Source of the DNA: Piscirickettsiaceae bacterium | Lineage (GTDB): Bacteria > Pseudomonadota > Gammaproteobacteria > Nitrosococcales > Methylophagaceae | DNA: 64,000 nucleotides | Assembly (NCBI GenBank): GCA_013215805.1 | Contig: JABSQM010000005.1 | Location: 291,421-355,420, forward strand | Direction: 5' to 3' | In this document: positions 40,473 to 50,434 of the stretch, one piece after another | How the letters are laid out: each line of letters begins with the position of its first letter | Numbering within the stretch: the stretch's first letter is position 1 | Notes under the pieces: model-generated | Told to the model about the DNA's origin: nothing | Seen by the model: the letters and a program-made list of their open reading frames with translations, nothing else | Database searches by the model: none | Translations under genes and position numbers: made by a program

Positions 40473-40941
40473 GAAAATAACGTCTAATATTACGTAATAA
40501 GGCATAATTGATTGGCCAAATCATCATACTGCTCAAAACCGGCAACCAGAAGTATAAATGCCGAGTTTGGGAAGACATTACCATAGCAACAATATGAACC
40601 ACCAAAACCAGCATTGAAATAATCAATGCTTGTTGCCAAGTTGGATATTGACGTAATTGCAAATAAAAACGAGCAGTAAAAAAAATAACTAACGCATAAG
40701 AAAGGGCACTAATGCCAAGTGTAACTCCCATTAAAGCATCCATTAAAACGCCTACGATCCAAGCAGAACCAACACCTACCCTGCAAGGTAAGGCCATCAC
40801 CCAATAAATCAAAACCATCAATACAAATTCTGGTCGAAATGGCCTGAATTGATCTGAAATAGGCAACATCATTAAAAGCATTGCAAATACGATAGTAATG
40901 ATAATAACTCCCATACCATGAGCTGATTCCGTGTTTGTCAT
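40462..40941 (-). CDS. mreD: Rod shape-determining protein MreD
   Basis: Integral membrane component of the elongasome. 159 residues, about five hydrophobic helices, with the family's FRPEFVLMVLIYWVMALP, VGVGSAWIVGVLMDALMG and GISALSYALVIF segments. It is short and poorly conserved in general, but its place between mreC and mrdA confirms it. It overlaps mrdA by 11 bases and lies 8 bases after mreC. Confidence 0.93.
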   Translation of the reverse strand: MTNTESAHGMGVIIITIVFAMLLMMLPISDQFRPFRPEFVLMVLIYWVMALPCRVGVGSAWIVGVLMDALMGVTLGISALSYALVIFFTARFYLQLRQYPTWQQALIISMLVLVVHIVAMVMSSQTRHLYFWLPVLSSMMIWPINYALLRNIRRYFHVK

Positions 40942-40949
40942 TTGAAAGC

Positions 40950-41768
40950 CTATCTAAATAAATTGTATGATTTAACTGTTTTTTGTTGCCGTAATGCCGG
41001 GAAGACCAGTAACACCTCACTGCTTAAATCCATTTTTGCAGCAGGATTAACTATAATCTCAGCAAAGGCTTCTCCCTGAGGTAGATAGATTGATGCTATT
41101 CTGCCAACAGGATAACCTGCAGGAAATAGCCCTCCTAAACCGGATGTAACCAATAAATCTCCTTTTTGTACATCTGCATTATGTGGTAAATGCTTAAGTT
41201 GTAATATTCCAGCTAAACCTTTCCCTGTGGCCACAGCTCGTAGGCCAGTTCGATTTAACTGAACAGGAATACCGTGACTAGGATCAACTAATAATATAAC
41301 TCGACTAGCAAAAGGAGTAACTTCTATAACTTGTCCCATCACACCGGTTGCATCTAATACAGGTTGTCCGGCAAATACTCCAGAACGTCGTCCTTTGTCA
41401 ATAATCACCTGCTGAGAAAATGGATCTAAGTCGATCGCCAATAATTCAGCAACTAAAACACGTTCATGCAAATAAAAAGATGAGCCTAACAACTCACGCA
41501 GACTCACATTTTCACGTTCTAATGCCTTCATTTTTTGTATACGAACATGATTAAGTAAATTAGTTATTTCTAATACAGCATTTTTTTCTTGCAGTTGCTT
41601 ACGATCCCGAAAATATCCCTTCATCCAACTAGCAATATCATTTGGCATAGAAGCTGAAGCTTGAATCGGATAAACAATAGTGGAAAGCACGGAATGAAAT
41701 GGAAAAAAATAATCAGATCGCGAATCGATAATAAATAAAGCAATAGATGCTAATATTGATAATAGCAT
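40950..41768 (-). CDS. mreC: Rod shape-determining protein MreC
   Basis: Membrane-anchored periplasmic scaffold linking MreB to PBP2. 272 residues from the first ATG: an N-terminal membrane helix (IALFIIDSR region), a coiled coil (about residues 55-95), and two beta domains with VIIDKGRRSGVFAGQPVLD, GVMGQVIEVTPFASRV, DPSHGIPVQLNRTG and GDLLVTSGLGGLFPAGYPVG. Homology seems to begin before the ATG: the in-frame upstream codons read LFTHNPSINIR, fitting the family's FKRGPSPLAR start, and a stop lies at 41814-41816. A non-ATG start (ATT at 41813) is therefore likely. It follows mreB by about 110 bases. Confidence 0.94.
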   Translation of the reverse strand: MLLSILASIALFIIDSRSDYFFPFHSVLSTIVYPIQASASMPNDIASWMKGYFRDRKQLQEKNAVLEITNLLNHVRIQKMKALERENVSLRELLGSSFYLHERVLVAELLAIDLDPFSQQVIIDKGRRSGVFAGQPVLDATGVMGQVIEVTPFASRVILLVDPSHGIPVQLNRTGLRAVATGKGLAGILQLKHLPHNADVQKGDLLVTSGLGGLFPAGYPVGRIASIYLPQGEAFAEIIVNPAAKMDLSSEVLLVFPALRQQKTVKSYNLFR

Positions 41769-41881
41769 ACGAATATTTATGGATGGGTTATGAGTAAATA
41801 AAGATTTGATAATTTAAGCTCTAAAAAAATACCTTAACGATAATTTTATCATCTTCAAAGGTTCCTAAAATTGCACAAATA

Positions 41882-43000
<1,119 letters not shown>

Positions 43001-43050
43001 TCATTTAAAATAACAACTTCGCACATAATAACTACCTGGAACCTATTATA

Positions 43051-43350
43051 ATGAACCTAGATTCAAAAGATATAGAAAAAATTGCGCATTTAGCCCGTTT
43101 AACAATAGATAAAGCCAACATACCTACATATATAAAGAATTTGAATAATATTTTAAATCTTGTTGAAAAGATCAATGCTAATGACACTAGAGACATCATG
43201 CCGATGTCCCATCCAATTGATACGAATCAACGTTTGCGCGAAGATGAGATCTCCGAAATAGATCAACGCGAAAATTTCCAAACTATCGCACCCCAAACTA
43301 AAAATGGAGTTTATTTAGTCCCACAAGTTATCAAATTAAATACACCATAA
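43051..43350 (+). CDS. gatC: Asp/Glu-tRNA amidotransferase subunit C
   Basis: Small subunit stabilising GatA in the complex that converts Asp-tRNA-Asn and Glu-tRNA-Gln to the amides. 99 residues, full length. Family words: IEKIAHLARLTI near the N-terminus, ILNLVEKINANDTRDIMPMSHP, and LREDEISE. It is 15 bases before gatA. gatB, the third subunit, is not in this window. Confidence 0.95.
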   Translation: MNLDSKDIEKIAHLARLTIDKANIPTYIKNLNNILNLVEKINANDTRDIMPMSHPIDTNQRLREDEISEIDQRENFQTIAPQTKNGVYLVPQVIKLNTP

Positions 43351-43365
43351 AAACAGGAGATTATT

Positions 43366-44820
43366 ATGAATAATTACACACTTTCTGAACTTTCAAAATC
43401 CTTGCATAATGGGAACCTTAGCAGTGTTGAACTAACGCAATATTATTTAGATCTGATTAAAATACATAATGGTAGACTCAATGCCTTTATTACCGTTAAT
43501 GAGGAGAATGCAATGATACAGGCACAAGTAGCGGATCAACGGCTACAACAAGGAACGGCAGGCATCTTAACGGGAATCCCGATAGCACATAAAGATATCT
43601 TCTGTACTAAAGGTGTGCGTACTAGTTGTGCCTCCAAAATGCTAGATAAATTCATCGCACCTTACGACGCCACCATAGTTGAAAAAATAAATGCTGCTGG
43701 TATGGTTACTTTAGGCAAAACCAATATGGATGAATTTGCAATGGGTTCATCAAATGAAACTAGCTTTTACGGTAAAGTGAGAAATCCATGGAATACCAGC
43801 CATGTTCCTGGAGGCTCATCTGGTGGTTCCGCAGCAGCGGTAGCTGCAGGACTTACTCCCATAGCTACAGGCACTGATACAGGCGGCTCCATAAGACAAC
43901 CTGCATCATTATGTAATTTAACTGGATTAAAACCTACTTATGGTCGTATTTCTCGCTACGGTATGATTGCTTTTGCTTCCAGCTTAGATCAAGCTGGACC
44001 TATGGCAAAAAATGCTAGGGATGCAGCGATGTTGCTCAATACCATGGCCGGGTTTGATCGGCGGGATTCAACCAGCGTAAATTGTAATGTACCCGATTAC
44101 ACAGCTAACTTAGATGAATCTATAGAGGGTCTTACAATCGGTTTGCCCAAAGAATATTTCGATGATGCGCTAGATAATGATATAGCAACCACCATTGAAA
44201 ATGCAATTAAAATATATGAATCCATCGGTGCAATTATTAAGGAAGTTGCACTGCCCAATACTAAGTTAGCTATACCAACTTATTATATAATCGCTCCCGC
44301 CGAATGTTCGTCTAATCTGTCTCGTATGGATGGAGTACGTTTCGGACACCGTTGTGAAGATCCAAAGGATCTAACTGATCTTTACGAACGTTCACGTGGT
44401 GAAGGTTTTGGCGAAGAAGTCAAACGCCGCATTATGATTGGCACCTATGCTTTGTCAGCTGGATATTACGATACCTATTACTTAAAGGCACAGCAATGTC
44501 GACATTTGATCAGCAATGATTTTCAACAAGTATTTAATGATGTTAATGTAATTATGTGTCCCACTACTCCAACAACAGCCTTTAAATTTGGTGAGAAGAT
44601 GAATGATCCAGTATCCATGTATCTAGCTGATATCTATACAATCAGTGCCAATCTAGCTGGTTTGCCAAGTATATCAATTCCTGCAAACTTTCTTAATAAT
44701 CTACCAATAGGCATGCAAATCATTGGTAACTATTTTGATGAATCATATTTGTTAAATATTGCCAACCGTTATCAGCAGATAACCGCTTGGCACCAAAAAA
44801 TACCAAATACATATGGATAA
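43366..44820 (+). CDS. gatA: Asp/Glu-tRNA amidotransferase subunit A
   Basis: Glutaminase subunit, amidase-signature family, 484 residues. The Ser-cisSer-Lys triad is visible: Lys in [12 protein letters not shown], cis-Ser in [16 protein letters not shown], and the nucleophile Ser in [42 protein letters not shown] is the typical continuation. Shine-Dalgarno AGGAG precedes ATG. gatB normally follows at once; instead there is about 370 bases of spacer and a thioredoxin-like gene, so the third subunit must be elsewhere or lost. Confidence 0.97.
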   Translation: MNNYTLSELSKSLHNGNLSSVELTQYYLDLIKIHNGRLNAFITVNEENAMIQAQVADQRLQQGTAGILTGIPIAHKDIFCTKGVRTSCASKMLDKFIAPYDATIVEKINAAGMVTLGKTNMDEFAMGSSNETSFYGKVRNPWNTSHVPGGSSGGSAAAVAAGLTPIATGTDTGGSIRQPASLCNLTGLKPTYGRISRYGMIAFASSLDQAGPMAKNARDAAMLLNTMAGFDRRDSTSVNCNVPDYTANLDESIEGLTIGLPKEYFDDALDNDIATTIENAIKIYESIGAIIKEVALPNTKLAIPTYYIIAPAECSSNLSRMDGVRFGHRCEDPKDLTDLYERSRGEGFGEEVKRRIMIGTYALSAGYYDTYYLKAQQCRHLISNDFQQVFNDVNVIMCPTTPTTAFKFGEKMNDPVSMYLADIYTISANLAGLPSISIPANFLNNLPIGMQIIGNYFDESYLLNIANRYQQITAWHQKIPNTYG

Positions 44821-45186
44821 ATAAGATCATGATAATAGCTAAAAAATTATAAAAGCGCAGAATTGTTCATCCCTAATATATATTTAGATAGTTTTACATT
44901 ATTATAGATACATGTACCGTAGATATTTTAATTCTTAAGATTTAATTGTCATTGCTATTATTTTGGTACCACTAGATTAAATCTACTATATATCTATACT
45001 AGATTGTAGATAACCACAAAAATTAAAATTGTGAATACCGATATTTTGATCACTTACCAGTGATACTGGAAGATGATTAAACCATAATTTTACATAACTA
45101 CTTATTACAAAATACAGTTACAAAATACAGTTACAACTGTACAGATATACTAAATATAATTCATACTATCACCTTCAATATAAACC
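44821..45186. other. Non-coding stretch where gatB would be expected
   Basis: About 370 AT-rich bases. No GatB word such as GLEIH was found in plus-strand frames. Its distal end holds a tandem repeat and a dyad (separate entry). Confidence 0.45.
45105..45144 (+). repeat. Two 13-base tandem repeats plus dyad before the TlpA-like gene
   Basis: TTACAAAATACAG occurs twice head to tail (45105-45117, 45118-45130), followed by TTACAA and the palindrome CTGTACAG. The same bases form an inverted repeat TACAGT-TACA-ACTGTA (45126-45141). It lies 42 bases before the start of the next gene, where a regulator could bind, but simple slippage is as likely. Confidence 0.5.
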
Positions 45187-45690
45187 ATGAAACTACGTCA
45201 TTACTCCCTTGCAATATTAATAACCGTAGCATTATACCTGATTAACTGGATAAGTGACAGCCATCATAAAATATCTCCAAATATTGTTTTTGAAGACATT
45301 GATGGTGTCCAGCACAACCTATCTCAATACCAAGGCCAACCAGTTCTACTGACCTTTTGGGCTACTGACTGTCTGGGTTGCATACGAGAAATACCTGAGC
45401 TAATAAAACTAGACCATAAATTTTCATCGCAAGGTTTGACAATAATTGCAGTAGCTATGTTTTACGACTCTCCAGAGCGTATCAAGGAAATACGTGAACA
45501 TAAACAACTACCTTATTTAATTACTTGGGATAACAAATCTAAATTTGCACAAGCTTTTGATAATGTAATAATAGCTCCCACTCATTTTTTAATCGCACCT
45601 AATGGTGAGATTAAAATGCGTAAAATAGGCTCTCTTAATATAAAATTACTACATAAAAAACTCTATAGTATGGGGATGTTACCAGTATAA
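45187..45690 (+). CDS. TlpA/ResA-like membrane-anchored thioredoxin
   Basis: Thioredoxin-fold protein of 167 residues with an N-terminal hydrophobic anchor (about residues 7-22), placing the domain in the periplasm. The domain opens with a beta-hairpin DIDGVQHNLSQYQGQPVLLTFWAT; the redox motif is CLGC in ATDCLGCIREIP, where most relatives have W-C-x-x-C; the cis-proline is in IIAPTHFLIAPNGEI. Such proteins reduce disulphides, for example in apocytochrome c or copper-site assembly, which would suit a cell with a cbb3 oxidase, but the substrate is not shown. The ancestral neighbour is unknown. rpmB follows after 115 bases. Confidence 0.85.
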   Translation: MKLRHYSLAILITVALYLINWISDSHHKISPNIVFEDIDGVQHNLSQYQGQPVLLTFWATDCLGCIREIPELIKLDHKFSSQGLTIIAVAMFYDSPERIKEIREHKQLPYLITWDNKSKFAQAFDNVIIAPTHFLIAPNGEIKMRKIGSLNIKLLHKKLYSMGMLPV

Positions 45691-45805
45691 ATAATTAGAT
45701 CGCTATCTATATCGTTATTACTATGATATAAAGTATAAATTTTATGTCTTAGTTGCATTTTCAATATATGCTCTAAGATCCTAATTTAAGCGGGAAGCAT
45801 GTAAT

Positions 45806-46051
45806 ATGACACGAATATGCCAAGTGACAGGTAAACGACCCATGGCTGGTAATAATATTTCCCATGCCCACAATAAAACAAAGCGCCAATTTTTTCCAAA
45901 TCTCCAAACCCATAGGCTTTGGGTTGAATCAAGAAACTGCTGGATTAAATTACGTGTAAGTAATCATGGATTACGTATTATCGACAAAAAAGGGATAGAT
46001 TATGTCTTGAATGATATGCGTATTCGTAACAATAAAGGTGTGAAAAATTAA
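45806..46051 (+). CDS. rpmB: 50S ribosomal protein L28
   Basis: Large-subunit protein of 81 residues, normal length. [27 protein letters not shown] is the family N-terminus, followed by [14 protein letters not shown] and [17 protein letters not shown]. It is followed after 3 bases by rpmG, the universal rpmB-rpmG pair. Confidence 0.97.
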   Translation: MTRICQVTGKRPMAGNNISHAHNKTKRQFFPNLQTHRLWVESRNCWIKLRVSNHGLRIIDKKGIDYVLNDMRIRNNKGVKN

Positions 46052-46054
46052 ATT

Positions 46055-46210
46055 ATGCGTGAAAAAATAAAATTAGTCTCATCTGCAGGTACAGGTCACT
46101 ATTACACTACAGATAAAAATAAACGTACCATGACCGAAAAAATGGAAATAAAAAAATTTGATCCAGTCATACGTAAACATGTCATATATAGGGAAGATAA
46201 AATCAAATAA
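46055..46210 (+). CDS. rpmG: 50S ribosomal protein L33
   Basis: 51-residue large-subunit protein, starting [19 protein letters not shown] and continuing with [17 protein letters not shown] and a basic end ([10 protein letters not shown]). It lacks the zinc-binding cysteines, i.e. the C-minus type usual in proteobacteria. Start 3 bases after rpmB. About 180 bases of spacer follow before mutM. Confidence 0.95.
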   Translation: MREKIKLVSSAGTGHYYTTDKNKRTMTEKMEIKKFDPVIRKHVIYREDKIK

Positions 46211-46393
46211 TAAATTTTAAAAACTATAGACAAAGTGATACTCAATATCTCAATAATATTCAAGAACTAATAGTTGATATTTAACAAGTTATTTTTAATG
46301 TTATTAATTTTAGATTGCTATAAAAAGTCAACTTTCATAAAATAACCTCATGATTTAAATCATCACACTATCTATTTTTCTACAAAAATATCA

Positions 46394-47215
46394 ATGCCTG
46401 AATTACCTGAAGTTGAAACAACTCGCCGTGGCATAAGCCCATATATAGAAGATCAGACAATTAATCAAGTGATTGTTAGAAATTATCTTTTACGCTGGCC
46501 CATTCCTAAAACCATTGCTAATGATTTAGCCAATCAGCATGTTCATAAAATTACACGTCGAGCAAAATATCTATTATTTCACTGTAACTCAGGTACATTG
46601 ATAATTCACCTTGGTATGTCTGGCAATTTACGTATTCTTAATGGTCCCATTAATATCGGTAAGCATGATCATATTGATATCAAATTTAACAATGGTTATA
46701 TGCTTAGATTTAATGATCCTCGTCGTTTTGGTGCTTTTGTATGGACTGAAGATCCAATCAATAACCACATCTTACTGCATCACTTAGGGCCTGAACCCCT
46801 ATCCAGTTCATTTTCATCCGAATATCTGATTAGAATCGCGCGAGGACGAAGATCTAAAATAAAAAATTTCATCATGAATTCTAAATTTGTTGTAGGCATC
46901 GGAAATATATATGCTAACGAATCCTTGTTTTTGTCAAACATTCACCCAGAAACCATAACAGGCACCTTAGATCAGAAAAAATTAAGTAGATTTGTGACAG
47001 TAATTAAACTGTTATTAGAAAAAGCTATTCATAATGGCGGCACAACCTTAAAAAATTTTAAAAAAAGCGATGGCAAACCAGGATATTTTGCTCAATATCT
47101 AAATGTTTATGGTCGCAATAAGTGCGATTGCTACCGTTGTGGTAGCAAGATACAGCTATTAAAGGGAGCAAATAGAGCAACTTATTATTGCCCTATCTGC
47201 CAAATAAAAGATTAG
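46394..47215 (+). CDS. mutM: Formamidopyrimidine-DNA glycosylase
   Basis: Base-excision repair enzyme removing 8-oxoguanine. 273 residues. The catalytic N-terminus PELPEVETTRRG is intact (Pro2, Glu3), as are the Lys in LLFHCNSGTLIIHLGMSG, the DPRRFG loop, GIGNIYANESLF (helix-two-turn-helix) and the C-terminal zinc finger with CDCYRCG and CPICQ. Repair of oxidative damage is thus kept, which fits a respiring cell. It is followed by a gene desert; mutY is not seen. Confidence 0.96.
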   Translation: MPELPEVETTRRGISPYIEDQTINQVIVRNYLLRWPIPKTIANDLANQHVHKITRRAKYLLFHCNSGTLIIHLGMSGNLRILNGPINIGKHDHIDIKFNNGYMLRFNDPRRFGAFVWTEDPINNHILLHHLGPEPLSSSFSSEYLIRIARGRRSKIKNFIMNSKFVVGIGNIYANESLFLSNIHPETITGTLDQKKLSRFVTVIKLLLEKAIHNGGTTLKNFKKSDGKPGYFAQYLNVYGRNKCDCYRCGSKIQLLKGANRATYYCPICQIKD

Positions 47216-49466
47216 CAAAAAAAATACATTGATTACATATTTAATAATATTTACAGAGCAGTAATAGATGTGCCAAAAAATTGCCATCAAATATTTCACA
47301 CTATTGCATTGAATCATCAAACAAATTATTACCACTGAATAAATTCCAGTACATAACGGCATGATCTATCGATATATAAAAATTTTAATTCAATATCATA
47401 TAGATATTAGTCCATAATATACATAATACACACCATGTTCACATGAAATGAGAAATATAAAATAAGAATTACAACATAAAGCAGAATATTTATGACACTC
47501 CAAAAGCCAACCCTCATATAATCTGCTTTATAACATGAAAAATACTGAAAACAAAAAATGTAGTGCAGAACAACATCCAGAGGAATATCAATGAGAAAAA
47601 ACTTACATTTAAATATAATGATTGTTTCAAAAGTATCACGAAAACAAATTTATCATTTTAAAGAAATCACTCAATGGATGAGTGATGTCACTAAAATTTT
47701 ACATTATATATTTTGCGTTCGCTATAAAAATTTTATTAAAATTGAAGGCTACTAAAATAATAATCATTTTTAATAGAGAGATGAATGACTCTATAATAAA
47801 CGCATTGCCTTCATAAATTCTAAAACAATTAATACCAATATATACTATAGTAGAATAAAATATTGACTCACATGTCCGCATTACTCTACAATCATCATAA
47901 AAATTATTTAGGGAAATAGGGCATGAAAAACAGAGCAATTAATTGTACCCACCAAAAATAATAAGGCAAATATTGCATAGTAATATGTAAGTATTTACGG
48001 GACTAATTGATAAAAAATAAGAGAAACGAACGCCGCACAGACTCTCATATAAGATAAATCATAAATAGCATTGAGAGCAAAATAAGTAATATATGCCAAC
48101 ATATCTCATAGTACTGTACATAAAATAGCTATGCACGATATATCCATATATCTAAGTCTAATAAAGACCAGTACTTAATTCAAGGATAGACCTTATTAAA
48201 ACAAATGTTAGGGAAAATAATATTTATCATGACTAATATTTCATAAACAAAATAACGATCTTAAGCTAGAATAATAAATAAGGATACCACGAGTGGGAGA
48301 TACCTTAGTAATACGTCATCTGGAATATTTTAGGCGAGAAATAAAAATAAAATTTGATGAGGTACGATGCATGACTTATCGGAAATTTAGTTCATTCTTA
48401 AGTAATTTCTACCGGACAAAAGATAGAATCGATACGATTACTACCTTAGGTAAATTGGTATTTAAAATTTTATAAAAATGAACTAATTTGAAAAAATATG
48501 ATCCTAAAATTACAGACATTATATAACTGCAATCAACCAAAGCTAAAATAATAAAATCTCATCTTACCAAGGCTAGGTAAAATTAGATTAAACTCGCAAT
48601 TATGTCAAGCTACTAATCATATCCACCAAATATTTTATCAAATACGGTGAGATTTGAAGATCTATGAAAAATGAGTTTTAAGAATTAACATAATTTAATA
48701 TCAGGAAGATATATTCCCTAGAAAAGTATGTGAAAGAAACTATAAATTTATATTTAAATCACCTTCTTGATAACGAAAACTCTTCATACTCTTGAAGTAA
48801 TGGAGTTGCAAATATAGTAAGAAATTAATCATTGAAATGCAATATACGAAGCATTGTCAATATGAGAGATAGTTTAATGGTAAGTAGCTAGAATTAAGAC
48901 TAGATTCATAGGGGATTATTAAAAATCAGCCCTGATATTTATATATCCATCACTGCGGTATAAATAAAAGCAATGAATAATTTATCAAAATATCTTTAAT
49001 ATAATGAGGAACTAGACACAATGAGTAATTTAGCTACTAATATACATTAACATTGCATGTTGCAGATACCATGCAGATATGATAATAATATATCAAATAT
49101 TTATTCCATATGGAAAAATGATATTTTTATAAAACTTATTTGATATCTAAATTACAAGAACATATGATAATATAAGAAACCTATTAAGTGATTATTAATA
49201 ATATATAATCACTTTTTAACTGAATTTTTTATGAAATGTACTTTATCCAAAGCACAGAAGATATGAGCGTACTGATGATATCGCACTTTTACATGAAGCA
49301 ATATGGCACTACCAATAATCATATAATCTCAACTCCACAAATAGAAGACACCAACTATATAACTAAATTAATACATGATAAATTACTATAATTTTTTTCA
49401 GATATTCATAATTTCTTTCTAATAATTCAAAATAACGACATAAATACTCCATAATTAATAATACAA
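47216..49466. other. Gene desert between mutM and rluD
   Basis: About 2.25 kb with no recognised gene, very AT-rich. Two small plus-strand ORFs stand out slightly: 47591-47755 (54 codons, AGAGGA six bases before ATG) and 48293-48475 (60 codons, GTG start, with RREIKIKFDEVRCMTYRKF). Neither resembles a family I know; both may be pieces of decayed genes. No tRNA, tmRNA, RNase P or 6S RNA signature was found here. Confidence 0.6.
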
Positions 49467-50423
49467 ATGGCGGATAAACTACAGTCTAAAGGTTTGATTC
49501 CCAATAAATTTATCGGATTAAGATTAGATCAAGCGCTTGCTAAAATTTTTCCCAAATATTCTCGTTGTCAACTAGCTAAATTGATAAAAGCAGAGCATGT
49601 ATTGATTGATAACAAAATAATAAACAGCCCTAGCAGTTCGGTTAACGGTGGTGAATACGTCCTTATATCAGCCATTATTGAAGTAGCTGATAATAAATGG
49701 AAGGCAGAGGACATTCAGTTAGATATTATTCATGAAGACAATGAGGTAATGATTATTAATAAGCCGGCTGATATGGTTGTACATCCAGGGATTGGTCATC
49801 ACAATGGAACATTGGCTAATGCATTATTAAACTACTTACCAGGATCTAAAATCATTCCACGATCTGGTATAGTGCACCGTCTTGATAAGGGTACCACGGG
49901 ATTATTGATGATCGCTAAGACCTTAAAGGCACATGATTCGTTAACGCTTCAATTAAGGGAACATACTGTCTTGCGCGAATACCAAGCTATTGCTATTGGA
50001 GTGCTAATCTCTGGCGGCACTATTAAAGAACCTATTGGCCGACATCATTTTGACCGTAAACGCATGACAGTAACAAATTCAAATAGACTATCTATTACCC
50101 ATTACCGTGTTGAACAGCGTTTTAAAGCACATACCCATATCCAATGCCGCTTAGAGACAGGTAGAACTCATCAAATTCGTGTCCACATGGCACATATAGC
50201 TCATCCAATTTTGGGTGACCCTGTTTATGGTAGCCGATTTAAGTTTCCTAAGGGAATAACAAAAAAATGTCGCAATGCCATAAAGGCATTTAATCGTCAG
50301 GCTCTACATGCCAGCCTATTAGGCTTTATTCACCCCAAAACTAGGAAAAAAGTTTTTTGGAAAATTGACATGCCTACAGATATGCGAAATATGATTAATA
50401 TATTAGATAAAACACAAAGATAG
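49467..50423 (+). CDS. rluD: 23S rRNA pseudouridine synthase RluD
   Basis: Makes pseudouridines 1911, 1915 and 1917 in helix 69 of 23S rRNA, important for subunit assembly. 318 residues: an N-terminal S4 RNA-binding domain (LRLDQALAKIFPKYSRCQLAKLI), then the catalytic domain with the Asp in SGIVHRLDKGTTGLLMIAK, plus TGRTHQIRVHMAHIAHPILGDPVYG and RQALHASLLGFIHP. RluC-type specificity is possible but the S4 plus HRLDKGTTG layout and length fit RluD. It is convergent with fusA, 11 bases between stops. Confidence 0.9.
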   Translation: MADKLQSKGLIPNKFIGLRLDQALAKIFPKYSRCQLAKLIKAEHVLIDNKIINSPSSSVNGGEYVLISAIIEVADNKWKAEDIQLDIIHEDNEVMIINKPADMVVHPGIGHHNGTLANALLNYLPGSKIIPRSGIVHRLDKGTTGLLMIAKTLKAHDSLTLQLREHTVLREYQAIAIGVLISGGTIKEPIGRHHFDRKRMTVTNSNRLSITHYRVEQRFKAHTHIQCRLETGRTHQIRVHMAHIAHPILGDPVYGSRFKFPKGITKKCRNAIKAFNRQALHASLLGFIHPKTRKKVFWKIDMPTDMRNMINILDKTQR

Positions 50424-50434
50424 AAATTATCTAG

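Noticed and set aside
47699..47938. 79-codon minus-strand ORF in the mutM-rluD desert
   Set aside because: Hydrophobic, biased composition without any family motif or ribosome-binding site; not supportable.
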